Counted from the stretch's first letter, positions 42,901 through 50,590 are shown. The stretch is 50,590 nucleotides of DNA from JAIBBG01 sp043748015 (GCA_043748015.1 JAYTOA010000012.1:1-50590); one strand, 5' to 3'. Numbers and translations are program-made. Notes: generated from the letters alone by a model not told the origin.

Positions 42901-45849
42901 ACAATCGTCTGTTGCAGTCCACGTGCGAATGATATCAAATGTCGAGGGACAAGGTCCCGGAACTTGAGTCTCGCTTAATTGCAATGTCGGTTGTATACTA
43001 CAGTTATCCGTTGCAAAAATTTCTGTGGGCACGGGTGGGTATGCATAGGCACTACAACTTATTGTAACGTCCTGTGGTACGCCGGAAATAACAGGCGCAC
43101 CGTTGTCTATGATTGTAATTATTTGAGATGCTGTTGAAATATTTCCGCAATCATCCGTGGCTATCCAGGTGCGAGTGATAACAGTATTACAATTATTTCC
43201 CGTCATCTGTTCTGACAAAACCGGGACAATATTCATTGAACAATTATCCGTGACAACCGGCTGCTCGATAAAGATTGGCGATGTACAATCCAATTGAAGA
43301 TTTGCTGGAACATAGGTAAATACGGGCGCCTGATTGTCACTCACGTGGATGAGCTGTTGAAAGGACGAAGTATTTCCGCAGGGATCAGAAGCATACCACG
43401 TTCTTTGAATATCTCTATTACACCCCGTAGTGATCATCACATCGTTGAAAGTAATGGACACATCATTGTGACAGGCATCACTCACATCTATCGTCAGCAT
43501 GGCGAATGCATTACAATTCACATTGATCTCAGCAGCTGCATTGAATGCCGGTGCTGCATCATCCGTCAAAGAGAACAGTTGCGAATGTGTTGTGATATTT
43601 CCACACTGATCGACAGCACTCCATGTTCGCGTAACTATTACTGTGCATCCTTCAACTTGTGTATCCTCGTTGAAAATCACTTCCACATTGTAATCACAAT
43701 TATCGGTCGCAGTGATCACTTGTGCGGCTGTAAGAGCATCACAATTACCAGAGACACTCTGTGGAAGAGAACTCAAAACTGGTGCGATACCATCTGTAAA
43801 TTGAATCATCTGTATGGCTATCGAAGAATTGGCACAAGCATCAGTTGCTACCCATGTTCTTATCAATGTTGAACATCCATTATTTTCGGATTGTATCTCC
43901 TCATTCATTGTCATGTCAACGCTTCCGCAATTATCAACAGCTACAGCTTGATCATCAGGAACGATGGCACCACAAGACAAAACAAGATTCGCAGGAATGA
44001 ATTCAAACACGGGTGCTTCGCTATCAACAATCGCTATGGTCTGCACAAAATTTGAAGCATTGCCGCAGTTGTCTGTTGCTGTCCATGTGCGAATAATTTG
44101 AACTGAACAATTGCTTCCGGTCTGTACATCAGTAAAACTAAAGTCAACGACGATTCCACAATTATCCTCTACAGTTGGAACCGGCACATCACCGATTACA
44201 CAACTGAATTGAAACGTTGACTGTCCAGAAAATTGAGGGCCTGTGTGATCCGCAATTGTAATAATTTGTTGAAATTGACTTGTGTTACCACAATGATCAG
44301 TGGCAACCCATGTTCTGTGCAAGACGTGAACACAGTTTGTAACTTCATCTGTTTCATTAAATGTAACAACCGGCGCTGGATCGCAATTGTCGGTCGCAGT
44401 AACATTCATATCAGGAATAATATCGCCGCACTCAAGTTGAATCATCGCAGGCAAATTCGCGAACACAGGTGCTACGGTGTCAATCACTGCAATCAGTTGT
44501 GTAAAGGAAGAAGTATTTCCACATTGATCAGTCGCGGTGAAAATTCGTTGAATTGTCGGCAGACAATATCCCGAGTATAGACTTTCATCGACAACGATTG
44601 TTATTTCTGAAGGAAAACAATCGCCGGAAAAATCAATAGTTGCAGGTGGAATCGCATCACAATTCACAACGATGCTGGCAGGCATAGTTGGAAAAACAGG
44701 AGCTTCATTATCGATCAACGTTACCTGACTATTCACAACGGCTACATTGCCGCAGTTGTCTGTTGCCGTGATTTGATAGGTGATGATAAGCGCGCAATCA
44801 ACAGCCTCAGCACATTCCAAAAATCCCTGATTCACATTACCGTTGTCATAGTTTTCGTTGAGTGCTGTCAATGCTTCATTGACCTGACTATAGGAATAAG
44901 ATGTATTGCAACCACCAATAATTTGATTGGCAATTGCCATCATTTGATTGACTGTTTGTCCTTGAAACGGGCCTGATGTGATTATCATTTGTCCGAGTTG
45001 TGTCGTCGATGCGCCGAAAGATGTATTCGCCGCATCAAATCCCACATTCAAAGTTGCTGCAACTAACTGACCCGCCAGTACATTGTGATAGGTAGAACCT
45101 GGATTGACCATCGCCCCTGTGGGCAATGCAGAAGGAGTTGAACCGCTTGGTAAAAAATCAGTAATCGATTGTGCTGAAGTAAATGTGATGGTGTTGTTGC
45201 ATCCAATGGTCAACCCTTGTGGAAAGGCCTGACTAAAATGAGCATGCAGATAAACTCCGTTGTTGTTGCCATGAGGTACTGCGCCCCATCCGCCCTGAGT
45301 CTGTGTGCGCATTGCTCCGCCATCACATGGCGCGGAGGATGACCATGTTGAATCAATCACAACAACATTTATTGTGGGATTCGGATCGCAATCAATAGTT
45401 GTGATCTGTAAGCCTGTTGCAGACTCACAATTCAAAACGCCGTTATTCAATACTGTTATTTGTGGTGGCGTTGCGTCTTGCACAGTGATAGTCTGGACAC
45501 AATGCACCGCTGCACCGGCAGGAGAAACGGACGACCATATTCTATTGATGATCCTCGGACAAGATGGGCGAACAATTTCATCGAGGTATGTAGGTGTCGC
45601 GTAACCACTGCCCACAACCGGACTACCTGTAACGGAAGGCAAGATCGGTGATGTGCAATTGATCGTTTTGTTGGCGGGACAGCTAAATCCTGAAGCACCG
45701 CTACCGTTATTACCACCACCGTTATTTCCCGAATTGCCATTGCCTTGACCGATGCCGTTGCCATTGCCGTTGCCATTGCCGGGTTGCGCAGTCACAACAA
45801 TCGACGTTAAACAAATTAGAATGGCGAGAAGAATGTAATGCTTTTTCAT
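39940..45849 (-). CDS. giant HYR-like repeat adhesin, T9SS type A
   Basis: The 1969-residue protein has a signal peptide (1-21) and a Gly/Asn linker (PGNGNGNGNGIGQGNGNSG). A non-repeat inserted domain at about 150-350 (CHRD-like: GVYLHAHFSQAFPQG) is followed by about 17 tandem 75-80-residue repeats of the form NC..P.V.ATDNC..VxxFxExxxxGxCxxxIxRTWxATDxCGNxSxxxQxIxxxDxxAPxF. A second inserted domain lies near 1700-1840, and a T9SS type A end (SHSKSGMNNGLYFFHITNGRSHLSKNAL) closes it. Each repeat has about four Cys, which suggests disulfides. The repeats resemble HYR/Ig-like adhesion modules. It is probably a long surface stalk or filament. Confidence 0.85.
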   Translation of the reverse strand: MKKHYILLAILICLTSIVVTAQPGNGNGNGNGIGQGNGNSGNNGGGNNGSGASGFSCPANKTINCTSPILPSVTGSPVVGSGYATPTYLDEIVRPSCPRIINRIWSSVSPAGAAVHCVQTITVQDATPPQITVLNNGVLNCESATGLQITTIDCDPNPTINVVVIDSTWSSSAPCDGGAMRTQTQGGWGAVPHGNNNGVYLHAHFSQAFPQGLTIGCNNTITFTSAQSITDFLPSGSTPSALPTGAMVNPGSTYHNVLAGQLVAATLNVGFDAANTSFGASTTQLGQMIITSGPFQGQTVNQMMAIANQIIGGCNTSYSYSQVNEALTALNENYDNGNVNQGFLECAEAVDCALIITYQITATDNCGNVAVVNSQVTLIDNEAPVFPTMPASIVVNCDAIPPATIDFSGDCFPSEITIVVDESLYSGYCLPTIQRIFTATDQCGNTSSFTQLIAVIDTVAPVFANLPAMIQLECGDIIPDMNVTATDNCDPAPVVTFNETDEVTNCVHVLHRTWVATDHCGNTSQFQQIITIADHTGPQFSGQSTFQFSCVIGDVPVPTVEDNCGIVVDFSFTDVQTGSNCSVQIIRTWTATDNCGNASNFVQTIAIVDSEAPVFEFIPANLVLSCGAIVPDDQAVAVDNCGSVDMTMNEEIQSENNGCSTLIRTWVATDACANSSIAIQMIQFTDGIAPVLSSLPQSVSGNCDALTAAQVITATDNCDYNVEVIFNEDTQVEGCTVIVTRTWSAVDQCGNITTHSQLFSLTDDAAPAFNAAAEINVNCNAFAMLTIDVSDACHNDVSITFNDVMITTGCNRDIQRTWYASDPCGNTSSFQQLIHVSDNQAPVFTYVPANLQLDCTSPIFIEQPVVTDNCSMNIVPVLSEQMTGNNCNTVITRTWIATDDCGNISTASQIITIIDNGAPVISGVPQDVTISCSAYAYPPVPTEIFATDNCSIQPTLQLSETQVPGPCPSTFDIIRTWTATDDCGNSTSDGYIIHVIDNIPPVFTSVPTNITVTCGQLPPPFEVTASDNCSATVITMQTQNITGGCPHIFRIWTATDACGNSSMFTQEISIIDTEPPVISGVPQVGPTTCNNVPPIPDPIVVDNCDNNVQVIFSQTMIGTGCEFTLIRTWIAEDDCGNSSVVSQSIILHDDAPPVFAQAPPEVTVQCNGLNTVLPPNVIDDCAGTVITTYNDVTLGTGCSYIVERTYTAIDMCGNAAQATQIIHVVDELNPVLSGLPYNTYVQCGQIPAPANVTANDNCSGPLSVEFTEQIIGGDCNFQIVRVWRAFDDCGNVGIGTQTIYVSDSTAPTFTNVPANLQLTCNDMIPIPANPVATDACAGSNVNVFYFEFSESTSCGSIITRSWMASDPCGNSVTASHTITISDNTPPTFTSTPVASVNVTCDAIPSVFNAQAIDACSNVIISFSQNVTSGACPYTIQRRWTATDACGNASQFIQNITVSDVVAPILQNVPSDITLNCGDDFPSSNVTATDNCSANVQVQFSESSVWIGCTQTTTRTWSAVDNCGNIAVAMQLITMSDNEMPIFLSSLDDITVECNAVPMAQMPMVGDCSSFTIEMQENIDATNCASVYIINRLFIATDVCGNQNVQVQVINVEDHTAPTLSQLPADMTVTCSDIPSIPNIVAMDNCDNDASVIFTQEIANGVQADSTCSLQTAESAFGPIALWLPGLSGLTINYVFGAADGMFVRDDAHGTAHITGQVFNSVNPAQSWMIDFHLVQKRNWTQWSALGRSYKDDMNLAGNSFIDWTYYELDPSSTLTGAGSLEGSVLYLTHAPTNFYYGFQLGQAANNRNDAYGISGWFDYNGTVNGNSVSGHGDINTNMECCQEQMIVRRWVVQDCAGNTTIHTQTINVTHQTIAPMQQLNVPRSAIMMDISSNSIDQFTIDFSVMEEGRVTIDLYDMTGKMIENVYNGIPEVDTNYKISHSKSGMNNGLYFFHITNGRSHLSKNALMMK

Positions 45850-46018
45850 AGCTGTAGCTTTAGTTGAATAATCTCCCAGGAAAATCTTAGACTAAAAATT
45901 GTTTTCGCTACAGGGGGGAGACAAAAACTACAGGATAGATAATCAAACGGCAGGGATTCGCCTAGGTTTCGGAGATTGAACGTCTTTTCGGCAAAACCAA
46001 TTTTATCATCGCTGAATC

Positions 46019-46043
46019 AAAAAAAAATGGCCCGAAGGCCATT
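46019..46043 (-). terminator. rho-independent terminator of the DUF4397 gene
   Basis: On the minus strand AATGGCC-TTCG-GGCCATT forms a 7-bp stem with a TTCG tetraloop, followed by a run of Ts (the As at 46019-46027). It lies about 28 bases after the stop codon at 46071. Confidence 0.85.
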
Positions 46044-46070
46044 CATTATTTTTTCTATGAAAATAATTTT

Positions 46071-48473
46071 CTATCTCAAAATCATAAATCGATGTGACTC
46101 TGATGAAACATTGTTAGAGATTTTTAAAGTGTAAAGTCCGTTGGATAACTCACCTACGTCTATCGTTCCAAACACGTGAGCGCCACCACTAATTTTTTGT
46201 TCGTCCGTTACTCTATTTCCGGTAACTGAATACACAGCATACTGACATGCGCCAGATTGAATGAACTGCCCGGCAAATTTTATTTCTTCTGTAGCGGGAT
46301 TTGGAAATAATCGCAAATTGTTTGTCAATGAATATTCATCAACAGCAACATGCATTGGCAATACATGCACTACTCCATCCGCAGTTGCCATCCAGGGTCG
46401 CAGCGCCGGACCATTCTGGTTGTTCAACGGGTTGAGAAAACCACCTGTTAGCAACGTCACCGCTGCACCATCCACTTGCCATCCAGTAGTAAGAAAATTG
46501 TAATCGCCAAATTGTATACTTCCGGTTCCATTGGAGATCCTAATCACTTTGTCCGTTGACGATTCGATGCTCATGTAGGGTTTGTAATTGCCAAAAATCA
46601 GGTCATTCGCATATTGAGTTGTTGTGATCATTTCTGTGATATCCATTGCCGGTGTATCTGTACTTCCCTGATAGATCAGAACATCAGTCTGCCCGGCATT
46701 TTGTGAAAATTCAGTTGCTCCCGGGAACAAATCCAATCGCAAAGCAGGTGCAGGATTGTATCCCGGACTTAATATTCCCGCCAAAACAGCCACGTATTTT
46801 ATGTTTTCAAACAAGTGAATTTGAAATGTCGAAAGCGGATTGGATGCATTCTCACTATTGCTCGGTGCAATTACGATCGTCGCATCAACCTCTGCCGGCA
46901 TTTGAATAAATGGGGTGGCTTGCTGAAACGAAAAATCATTCATTATGATTTGTCCATTCAGATAAACATCGACTGTAGCAAGTTGCGCGTCGGCTGTATT
47001 ATGAATGAATTGAACCTGGGTATAAACGGGCGGTGGTGGTACAACCAACAATTCAATCATACTTCCCCCAGAAGCAGGAGCAAGCCAGATTCCGAAGGAT
47101 GCACCGTTACTATTCGCTGCAGGATTCAAAAATCCACTCGTCAATATTGTCGCAGAAACTCCTTGTAAACTGAGATCAGAAAACGAAGCCAGATAATGCT
47201 CTACAGTATCTGCACCGGTTGCATCTGTATATGCGAAAATGTAATTCGCTGTTTCCATTCCTACAAATTCTGAAAACGCTCCATAGCTGAGATCATCAAC
47301 CAACTGACTTGTATTAGGACTCGTTTGTACAACGTCTATTAAAGGAGCATCGGTTGCGCCATTATGAAAAAGCAAAAGTGTCTCATCCAGAAACGTGGCA
47401 CTTTCCATGAAGCCTTGATGCACATTCCAAGTCAATGCCGGTGCAGGATTGTATCCGGATTCATTCATCACTCCATCTAAAATATAGGTGTATGTTCTTC
47501 CAGAATAAAAATTTTGAATAGCAGAAAAATAAGCTTCTGATGCACTTGAACTATTGCCTGGAGCAACTGCGACGCTTACATTTTCTCCAACAGCCACATC
47601 CAAATACGGGGATGCCGTTCTGAACTGAATATTGTCTATCACAAGATTTCCATTGACGTAAACATCCACCATTCCAAGGTCAACATCTGCCGAGTTGTGA
47701 ATGAATTGAGCTCGCGCATGAACATTCAATTCATAAACAGGAAGCGGAATCAAATCGCCTCCAGCGGGCTTTGCCAACCATAATCCAAATGGAATTGCAT
47801 CATTGTTGGCGGACTGGTTGAGGAAACCACTGGAAAGAATGGTTACGCCCAATCCTCCAAGGCCAAGACTTGAAAATGGACCACCGAAGGAACCAATCAA
47901 CTCGTCATTTGAAGAATTGGTAATTTCAAATGTGTAGTTTGCTGTAAGAAATGTTTGATAACCGGAAAAATTTCCGAAGGCAATGTTTTCAAATGCTGTG
48001 AGCTGTATGAGTTCCGTTTCAGAAAAATCCAATGTAGGTGCATCAGTGGCGCCGTTGCAAAACAAAACCTCGGTGGATGCACTGGAGGTGATGGATTCAA
48101 TTGCTCCAGTAAATTGACCAAAGCCAAAGGGTTGAACTGGATTGAATCCTTCAGGATTCATTACTCCATTCGCCACCAGAATATACTTTGCTCCGGTTGC
48201 GAATGTGTAGTTCGCTGTGTAAAATGCTTCATCAACACTTTCACTACTTGCTGGTGCAACGGCCACTGTGATGGGCGATGCCGAAGTGATGTTCATATAC
48301 AAAGTAGCTTGATGAAAATGCAGATCATCTGCCTTCAGTACACCACCAACATAGATATCAAACACATCGATGGATGTATCCGTGCTGTTGTGAATGAACT
48401 GAATACGACATGTCTGTGCGGAAATGTTCGTGCTGAAAATAGCCAACGCCAAAAAGGATAAAATCCTGATCAT
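46071..48473 (-). CDS. secreted protein with three DUF4397 domains, T9SS type A
   Basis: The predicted protein has 800 residues. It has a signal peptide MIRILSFLALAIFSTNISAQ when started at the ATG at 48473; an upstream ATG at 48554 adds 27 unlikely residues. Three DUF4397 copies follow (about 22-250, 255-485, 490-715). Each opens with QFIHNSxDxxLxxVDVYVNG and later has LLFHNGATDAPxxDV and TILTSGFLNPxxNxNGxxFGxWLA. The end (LRLFPNPATEEIKFAG..GLYTLKISN..RFMILR) is a T9SS type A sorting domain. DUF4397 is a beta-rich exported domain of unknown function. It faces the same way as the large repeat adhesin but is separated from it by its own terminator. Confidence 0.85.
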   Translation of the reverse strand: MIRILSFLALAIFSTNISAQTCRIQFIHNSTDTSIDVFDIYVGGVLKADDLHFHQATLYMNITSASPITVAVAPASSESVDEAFYTANYTFATGAKYILVANGVMNPEGFNPVQPFGFGQFTGAIESITSSASTEVLFCNGATDAPTLDFSETELIQLTAFENIAFGNFSGYQTFLTANYTFEITNSSNDELIGSFGGPFSSLGLGGLGVTILSSGFLNQSANNDAIPFGLWLAKPAGGDLIPLPVYELNVHARAQFIHNSADVDLGMVDVYVNGNLVIDNIQFRTASPYLDVAVGENVSVAVAPGNSSSASEAYFSAIQNFYSGRTYTYILDGVMNESGYNPAPALTWNVHQGFMESATFLDETLLLFHNGATDAPLIDVVQTSPNTSQLVDDLSYGAFSEFVGMETANYIFAYTDATGADTVEHYLASFSDLSLQGVSATILTSGFLNPAANSNGASFGIWLAPASGGSMIELLVVPPPPVYTQVQFIHNTADAQLATVDVYLNGQIIMNDFSFQQATPFIQMPAEVDATIVIAPSNSENASNPLSTFQIHLFENIKYVAVLAGILSPGYNPAPALRLDLFPGATEFSQNAGQTDVLIYQGSTDTPAMDITEMITTTQYANDLIFGNYKPYMSIESSTDKVIRISNGTGSIQFGDYNFLTTGWQVDGAAVTLLTGGFLNPLNNQNGPALRPWMATADGVVHVLPMHVAVDEYSLTNNLRLFPNPATEEIKFAGQFIQSGACQYAVYSVTGNRVTDEQKISGGAHVFGTIDVGELSNGLYTLKISNNVSSESHRFMILR

Positions 48474-48754
48474 AGGTTTTGGAATTAATAGAATTGTTAG
48501 GTTGTTATTGCACCCTAAGTTGTTCAATGATACAATCATTTTCCCATGTGACAAACCTCTCCATGAAAATAATCATTGCCGCAAAGCGCGTCTCAGAAAT
48601 GAGCGCAGGTTTACTCGTGAATATTCACACAATAGGTTGCCATTGGAAATTCCAACAACTTTGAGTATGCGGAAGAACGAATTCCAATATCAGAAGTTAC
48701 ATTTCTAATATCTTCTTAATATCTAGTGATAGGTAATTTCTATTTGAAGTGATA
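48474..48754. other. divergent intergenic region
   Basis: The 331 bases between the divergent genes at 48473 and 48805 hold no convincing gene. I see a short inverted repeat, AATGAT-ACA-ATCATT at 48526-48540, and the MerR promoter at the right end (48755-48788). No clear promoter for the minus-strand gene was found. Confidence 0.4.
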
Positions 48755-48788
48755 TTTGCGTCGACAGCTATTCCACTGTTGAACTTTG
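48755..48788 (+). promoter_or_regulatory. candidate promoter of the MerR-B12 gene
   Basis: TTTG (48755-48758) and GAACTTTG (48781-48788, one to two mismatches to TAnnTTTG) are separated by 22 bases, giving a start about ten bases before the ATG. Confidence 0.35.
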
Positions 48789-48804
48789 AACAAAATTCTT
48801 TGTT

Positions 48805-49716
48805 ATGTCTAAAGAAAACAGAGATTATATGCAGCAATTCAGTATCAAGGACCTGGAAAATTACACGGGGGTGAAAGCTCACACCATCCGTATCTGGGAG
48901 CACCGTTATGGACTGTTGAAGCCGGAAAGGACCGACAGTAACATTAGAAAGTATTCTGATGATGAGCTGAAAGCGTTGTTGAATATCTCTATACTCAACA
49001 ATCGCGGTCACAAGATTTCTGAAATCGCGAAGATGAATGATGCGAAAATCTTCGAACTTATTGAGGGATATTCTTCAGCAGATCAGAACGATGATTCTGT
49101 TATTGCCACGTTGAAACTTTCCATGCTCAATTTCGATGAAAAACTATTCAACGACATCATCGATCTAAGGATTGCAACGCAAGGTTTGGAGCACACTTTT
49201 ATCAATGTGATGGTTCCTTTTCTTCGAGAAATTGGCGTGCTCTGGCTAACAAATACGATTTGTCCGGCGCAGGAACACTTCATTTCGAATCTCATACGTC
49301 AAAAAATTTATGCACAGATAGATAAGTATGGAATGCGTGAACCGAAGAAGGACTCGCCTACTTATGTTTTCTATTTGCCGGAGATGGAATTTCATGAGCT
49401 ATCTCTTCTAATGCTGAGCCACATTTTCAGGACGCGCGGTTTTAAAACAATTTTCCTGGGCCAAAGTGTTCCAATAGATGATCTGTTGCAAGTTCATCTT
49501 CGTGTTGGCGATGTGCAATTCGTGAGCATTTTCACTTCACAACCGGCATCCACACTTTTACCGAGCTATCTCGGGAAGCTGACGGAAACATTCCGCGAAA
49601 CCAATTGTACTTTTCATTTTAGTGGCTATGTCTTAAAGGACAAAAAGCCAACCGTCCTCGGTCTTTTCAATTACTACACGGACCTCCACGCAATGTTATC
49701 GCTGGTGAATCCCTGA
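48805..49716 (+). CDS. B12-binding MerR-family regulator (CarH/LitR-like)
   Basis: The 303-residue protein has a MerR DNA-binding domain (11-80; FSIKDLENYTGVKAHTIRIWEHRYGLLKP). A helical domain carries W147 followed nine residues later by E157-H158, the W-x9-EH motif that packs over adenosylcobalamin in CarH. The B12-binding Rossmann domain (185-303) contains E195-F-H197-E-L, where CarH has E-x-H with the cobalt-ligating His. The final loop is FSGY rather than GG. CarH/LitR proteins hold promoters shut as B12-bound tetramers in the dark and release DNA in light. Its neighbour is an ECF sigma factor gene with a repeated palindrome at its promoter. Light versus B12 sensing is inferred from motifs. 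Confidence 0.88.
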   Translation: MSKENRDYMQQFSIKDLENYTGVKAHTIRIWEHRYGLLKPERTDSNIRKYSDDELKALLNISILNNRGHKISEIAKMNDAKIFELIEGYSSADQNDDSVIATLKLSMLNFDEKLFNDIIDLRIATQGLEHTFINVMVPFLREIGVLWLTNTICPAQEHFISNLIRQKIYAQIDKYGMREPKKDSPTYVFYLPEMEFHELSLLMLSHIFRTRGFKTIFLGQSVPIDDLLQVHLRVGDVQFVSIFTSQPASTLLPSYLGKLTETFRETNCTFHFSGYVLKDKKPTVLGLFNYYTDLHAMLSLVNP

Positions 49717-49801
49717 AGTCCCCGTCAATCCTCGCCTTCCTGCATTTTTTTCCTTGATTATCATGCTTGGCCCTGAATTCATTTCCGGACGTAAAATTGA
49801 T

Positions 49802-49887
49802 TTTGTTTAAGATTTTTAGCATTTTATTAAACATTTCTTGGGTTTTGGTATTCTTTGTTTAATCTTTGCACTCAATTATTAAACAAA
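49802..49887. repeat. two copies of an inverted repeat around the sigma promoter (putative operators)
   Basis: TTTGTTTAA (49802-49810)-N13-TTATTAAACA (49824-49833) and TTTGTTTAA (49854-49862)-N13-TTATTAAACA (49876-49885) have the same spacing and are exactly 52 bp apart, about five helical turns. Arms TGTTTAA/TTAAACA are perfect inverted repeats. The first copy lies upstream of the -33 TTG and the second covers the -7 element and transcription start. This is the layout of a repressor site; the MerR protein next door is the natural candidate. Confidence 0.55.
49838..49868 (+). promoter_or_regulatory. promoter of the ECF sigma gene
   Basis: TTG (49838-49840) and AATCTTTG (49861-49868) are separated by 20 bases. 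The start is predicted near 49875, inside the second operator copy, with a leader of about 20 bases. Confidence 0.5.
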
Positions 49888-49895
49888 AAGAAGAC

Positions 49896-50396
49896 ATGAG
49901 CACAATAGAATTCAATCAAATGTTGGTCTCCAACAGCCAAAACATGCGAGGATTTGCTATGAATTTTACCCGAAATTCTGATGATGCAGATGATCTGGTG
50001 CAAGACACTTTGTTCAAAGCGCTGAAGTACAAGAGTCATTTTGCAGATGGAACGAACTTCAAAGGTTGGCTCTACACCATTATGCGAAATATTTTCCTGA
50101 ACAATTGCAAGAAGAATCAGTTGGGAAATAAAATTTTCACCAGAACTGACGCACATCAAAGCCCTGATTGGAGAACAGTTTCTGAAAATAATATATACAG
50201 CAGCATCAGCGAGCAGGACATCAAACTAGCCATCGATGGTCTGAAAGACGATCTTAAAATTCCATTCCAATTGATGATAGATGGATACTTATATGACGAA
50301 GTTGCTGAGCACGTTCATGTCCCAACGGGCACCATCAAAAGCCGAATTTTCAACGCCAGGAAAAAATTGATGGACAAGCTGCAAGATTACAATTGA
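49896..50396 (+). CDS. ECF-type RNA polymerase sigma factor
   Basis: The 166-residue protein starts at ATG 49896 (STIEFNQMLVSNSQNMRGFA); the upstream TTG lies inside the promoter. Region 2 (FAMNFTRNSDDADDLVQDTLFKALKY, GWLYTIMRNIFLNN) recognises the -10 and melts DNA. Region 4 (LKIPFQLMIDGYLYDEVAEHVHVPTGTIKSRIFNARKKLM) has the -35-binding helix-turn-helix. No anti-sigma gene is adjacent, so control may be at the level of transcription by the MerR-B12 protein. In other Bacteroidota a like pair is often next to carotenoid genes; none follows here before the terminator. Confidence 0.9.
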   Translation: MSTIEFNQMLVSNSQNMRGFAMNFTRNSDDADDLVQDTLFKALKYKSHFADGTNFKGWLYTIMRNIFLNNCKKNQLGNKIFTRTDAHQSPDWRTVSENNIYSSISEQDIKLAIDGLKDDLKIPFQLMIDGYLYDEVAEHVHVPTGTIKSRIFNARKKLMDKLQDYN

Positions 50397-50511
50397 CAAG
50401 TGCAATCATATTTTGACAATGCATGAAATACTAATGCATGTAAAATTCAACATTACTCAAACCTGAATCACGTTTCCAATACCTGATTGCCTCAGTCCAA
50501 CTACCATTAAC

Positions 50512-50538
50512 AAAAAAAGGCCGCAATTGCGGCCTTTC
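50512..50538. terminator. bidirectional terminator after the sigma gene
   Basis: A perfect 22-base palindrome at 50516-50537 (arms AAAGGCCGCAA and TTGCGGCCTTT) with A/T tracts on both sides should stop transcription from both directions. Confidence 0.85.
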
Positions 50539-50557
50539 CATTATGCTTAAACAAGAA

Positions 50558-50590
50558 TTATTCTCCTTGCTTCTTATCGAATTTTGCGTA
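50558..50590 (-). CDS. C-terminal end of an unidentified gene, partial
   Basis: On the minus strand ten codons (ending KFDKKQGE) lead to a TAA at 50558-50560, just beyond a bidirectional terminator. Position relative to the terminator is the only support; the product cannot be named. Confidence 0.3.
   Translation of the reverse strand, partial: YAKFDKKQGE

Noticed and set aside
43294..43872. A 192-codon ORF antisense to the repeat adhesin
   Set aside because: It is a shadow of the repeated coding sequence on the other strand; similar antisense frames recur with the repeat period and have no independent signal.
40500..45000. CRISPR-like periodicity
   Set aside because: The period is about 230-240 bp and corresponds to 75-80-residue protein repeats in one open frame; there are no identical short repeats with unique spacers.
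48424..48708. A 94-codon ORF in the divergent intergenic region
   Set aside because: Its start lies antisense within the DUF4397 signal peptide, and it has no recognisable domain or plausible promoter.
50397..50511. Carotenoid biosynthesis gene after the sigma factor
   Set aside because: The stretch is non-coding and ends in a bidirectional terminator; the next frame is on the opposite strand.

Overview
The window is from a Bacteroidota chromosome, probably a Chitinophagia/Saprospiria/Flavobacteriia-type environmental species; I cannot place it more precisely. The evidence is many secreted proteins with type IX secretion system (T9SS) C-terminal sorting domains of both type A and type B, promoters of the Bacteroidota TTG/TTTG-N19-23-TAnnTTTG kind, a lack of Shine-Dalgarno sequences, LytTR two-component proteins, and an etfBA/pyrF/RibB-like complement typical of aerobic members. 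No rRNA, tRNA, CRISPR array, IS element or phage gene is visible.

Layout. 1-868: the tail of a TPM-domain protein and a DjlA-like co-chaperone. 869-1228: a promoter and terminator bracketing a possible small RNA. 1229-7890: three T9SS-secreted proteins; the last two (type B) share modules and look like products of duplication. 7977-11707: type II NADH dehydrogenase, convergent with a secreted M1 metallopeptidase. 11836-15646 (minus): a translationally coupled operon of an LptF/LptG-type permease and two GT4 glycosyltransferases, divergent from a processive GT2 (cellulose-synthase-like) enzyme at 15824. 17349-19527: small genes (SRPBCC, a GldL-like mini membrane protein overlapping a lipoprotein gene, a VOC protein). 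19530-22428 (minus): a LytS/LytTR two-component system whose kinase has an extracytoplasmic TPR region. 22648-29814: a VWA lipoprotein, a MuiA-like DUF4139 protein, a DUF4239 membrane protein, a zinc-ribbon protein, an AHSA1-like protein and a CopB-like metal P-type ATPase. 29837-33157: pyrF divergent from etfBA, then a bifunctional nuclease with a UVR motif. 33395-37763: a VWA protein carrying both a lipobox and a T9SS signal, convergent with a PorE-like TPR/propeller/OmpA protein fused to DUF1573. 37936-39807: a SMUG2-type DNA glycosylase and a RibB protein whose GTP cyclohydrolase II half is degenerate. 39940-48473 (minus): a 1969-residue HYR-like repeat adhesin and a triple-DUF4397 protein, both T9SS type A. 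48805-50396: a B12-binding MerR regulator followed by an ECF sigma factor gene.

The strongest candidate for an undescribed regulatory system is at 48805-50396. The MerR protein keeps the cobalamin-photoreceptor residues of the CarH/LitR family (W-x9-EH and E-x-H). The promoter of the downstream sigma gene is surrounded by two 32-bp copies of an inverted repeat (TTTGTTTAA-N13-TTATTAAACA) exactly 52 bp apart. I read this as a light- and/or B12-gated switch on an ECF sigma factor, with no anti-sigma factor or carotenoid gene visible next to it. The coding assignments are mostly secure by family; the regulatory ones are pattern-based inferences.
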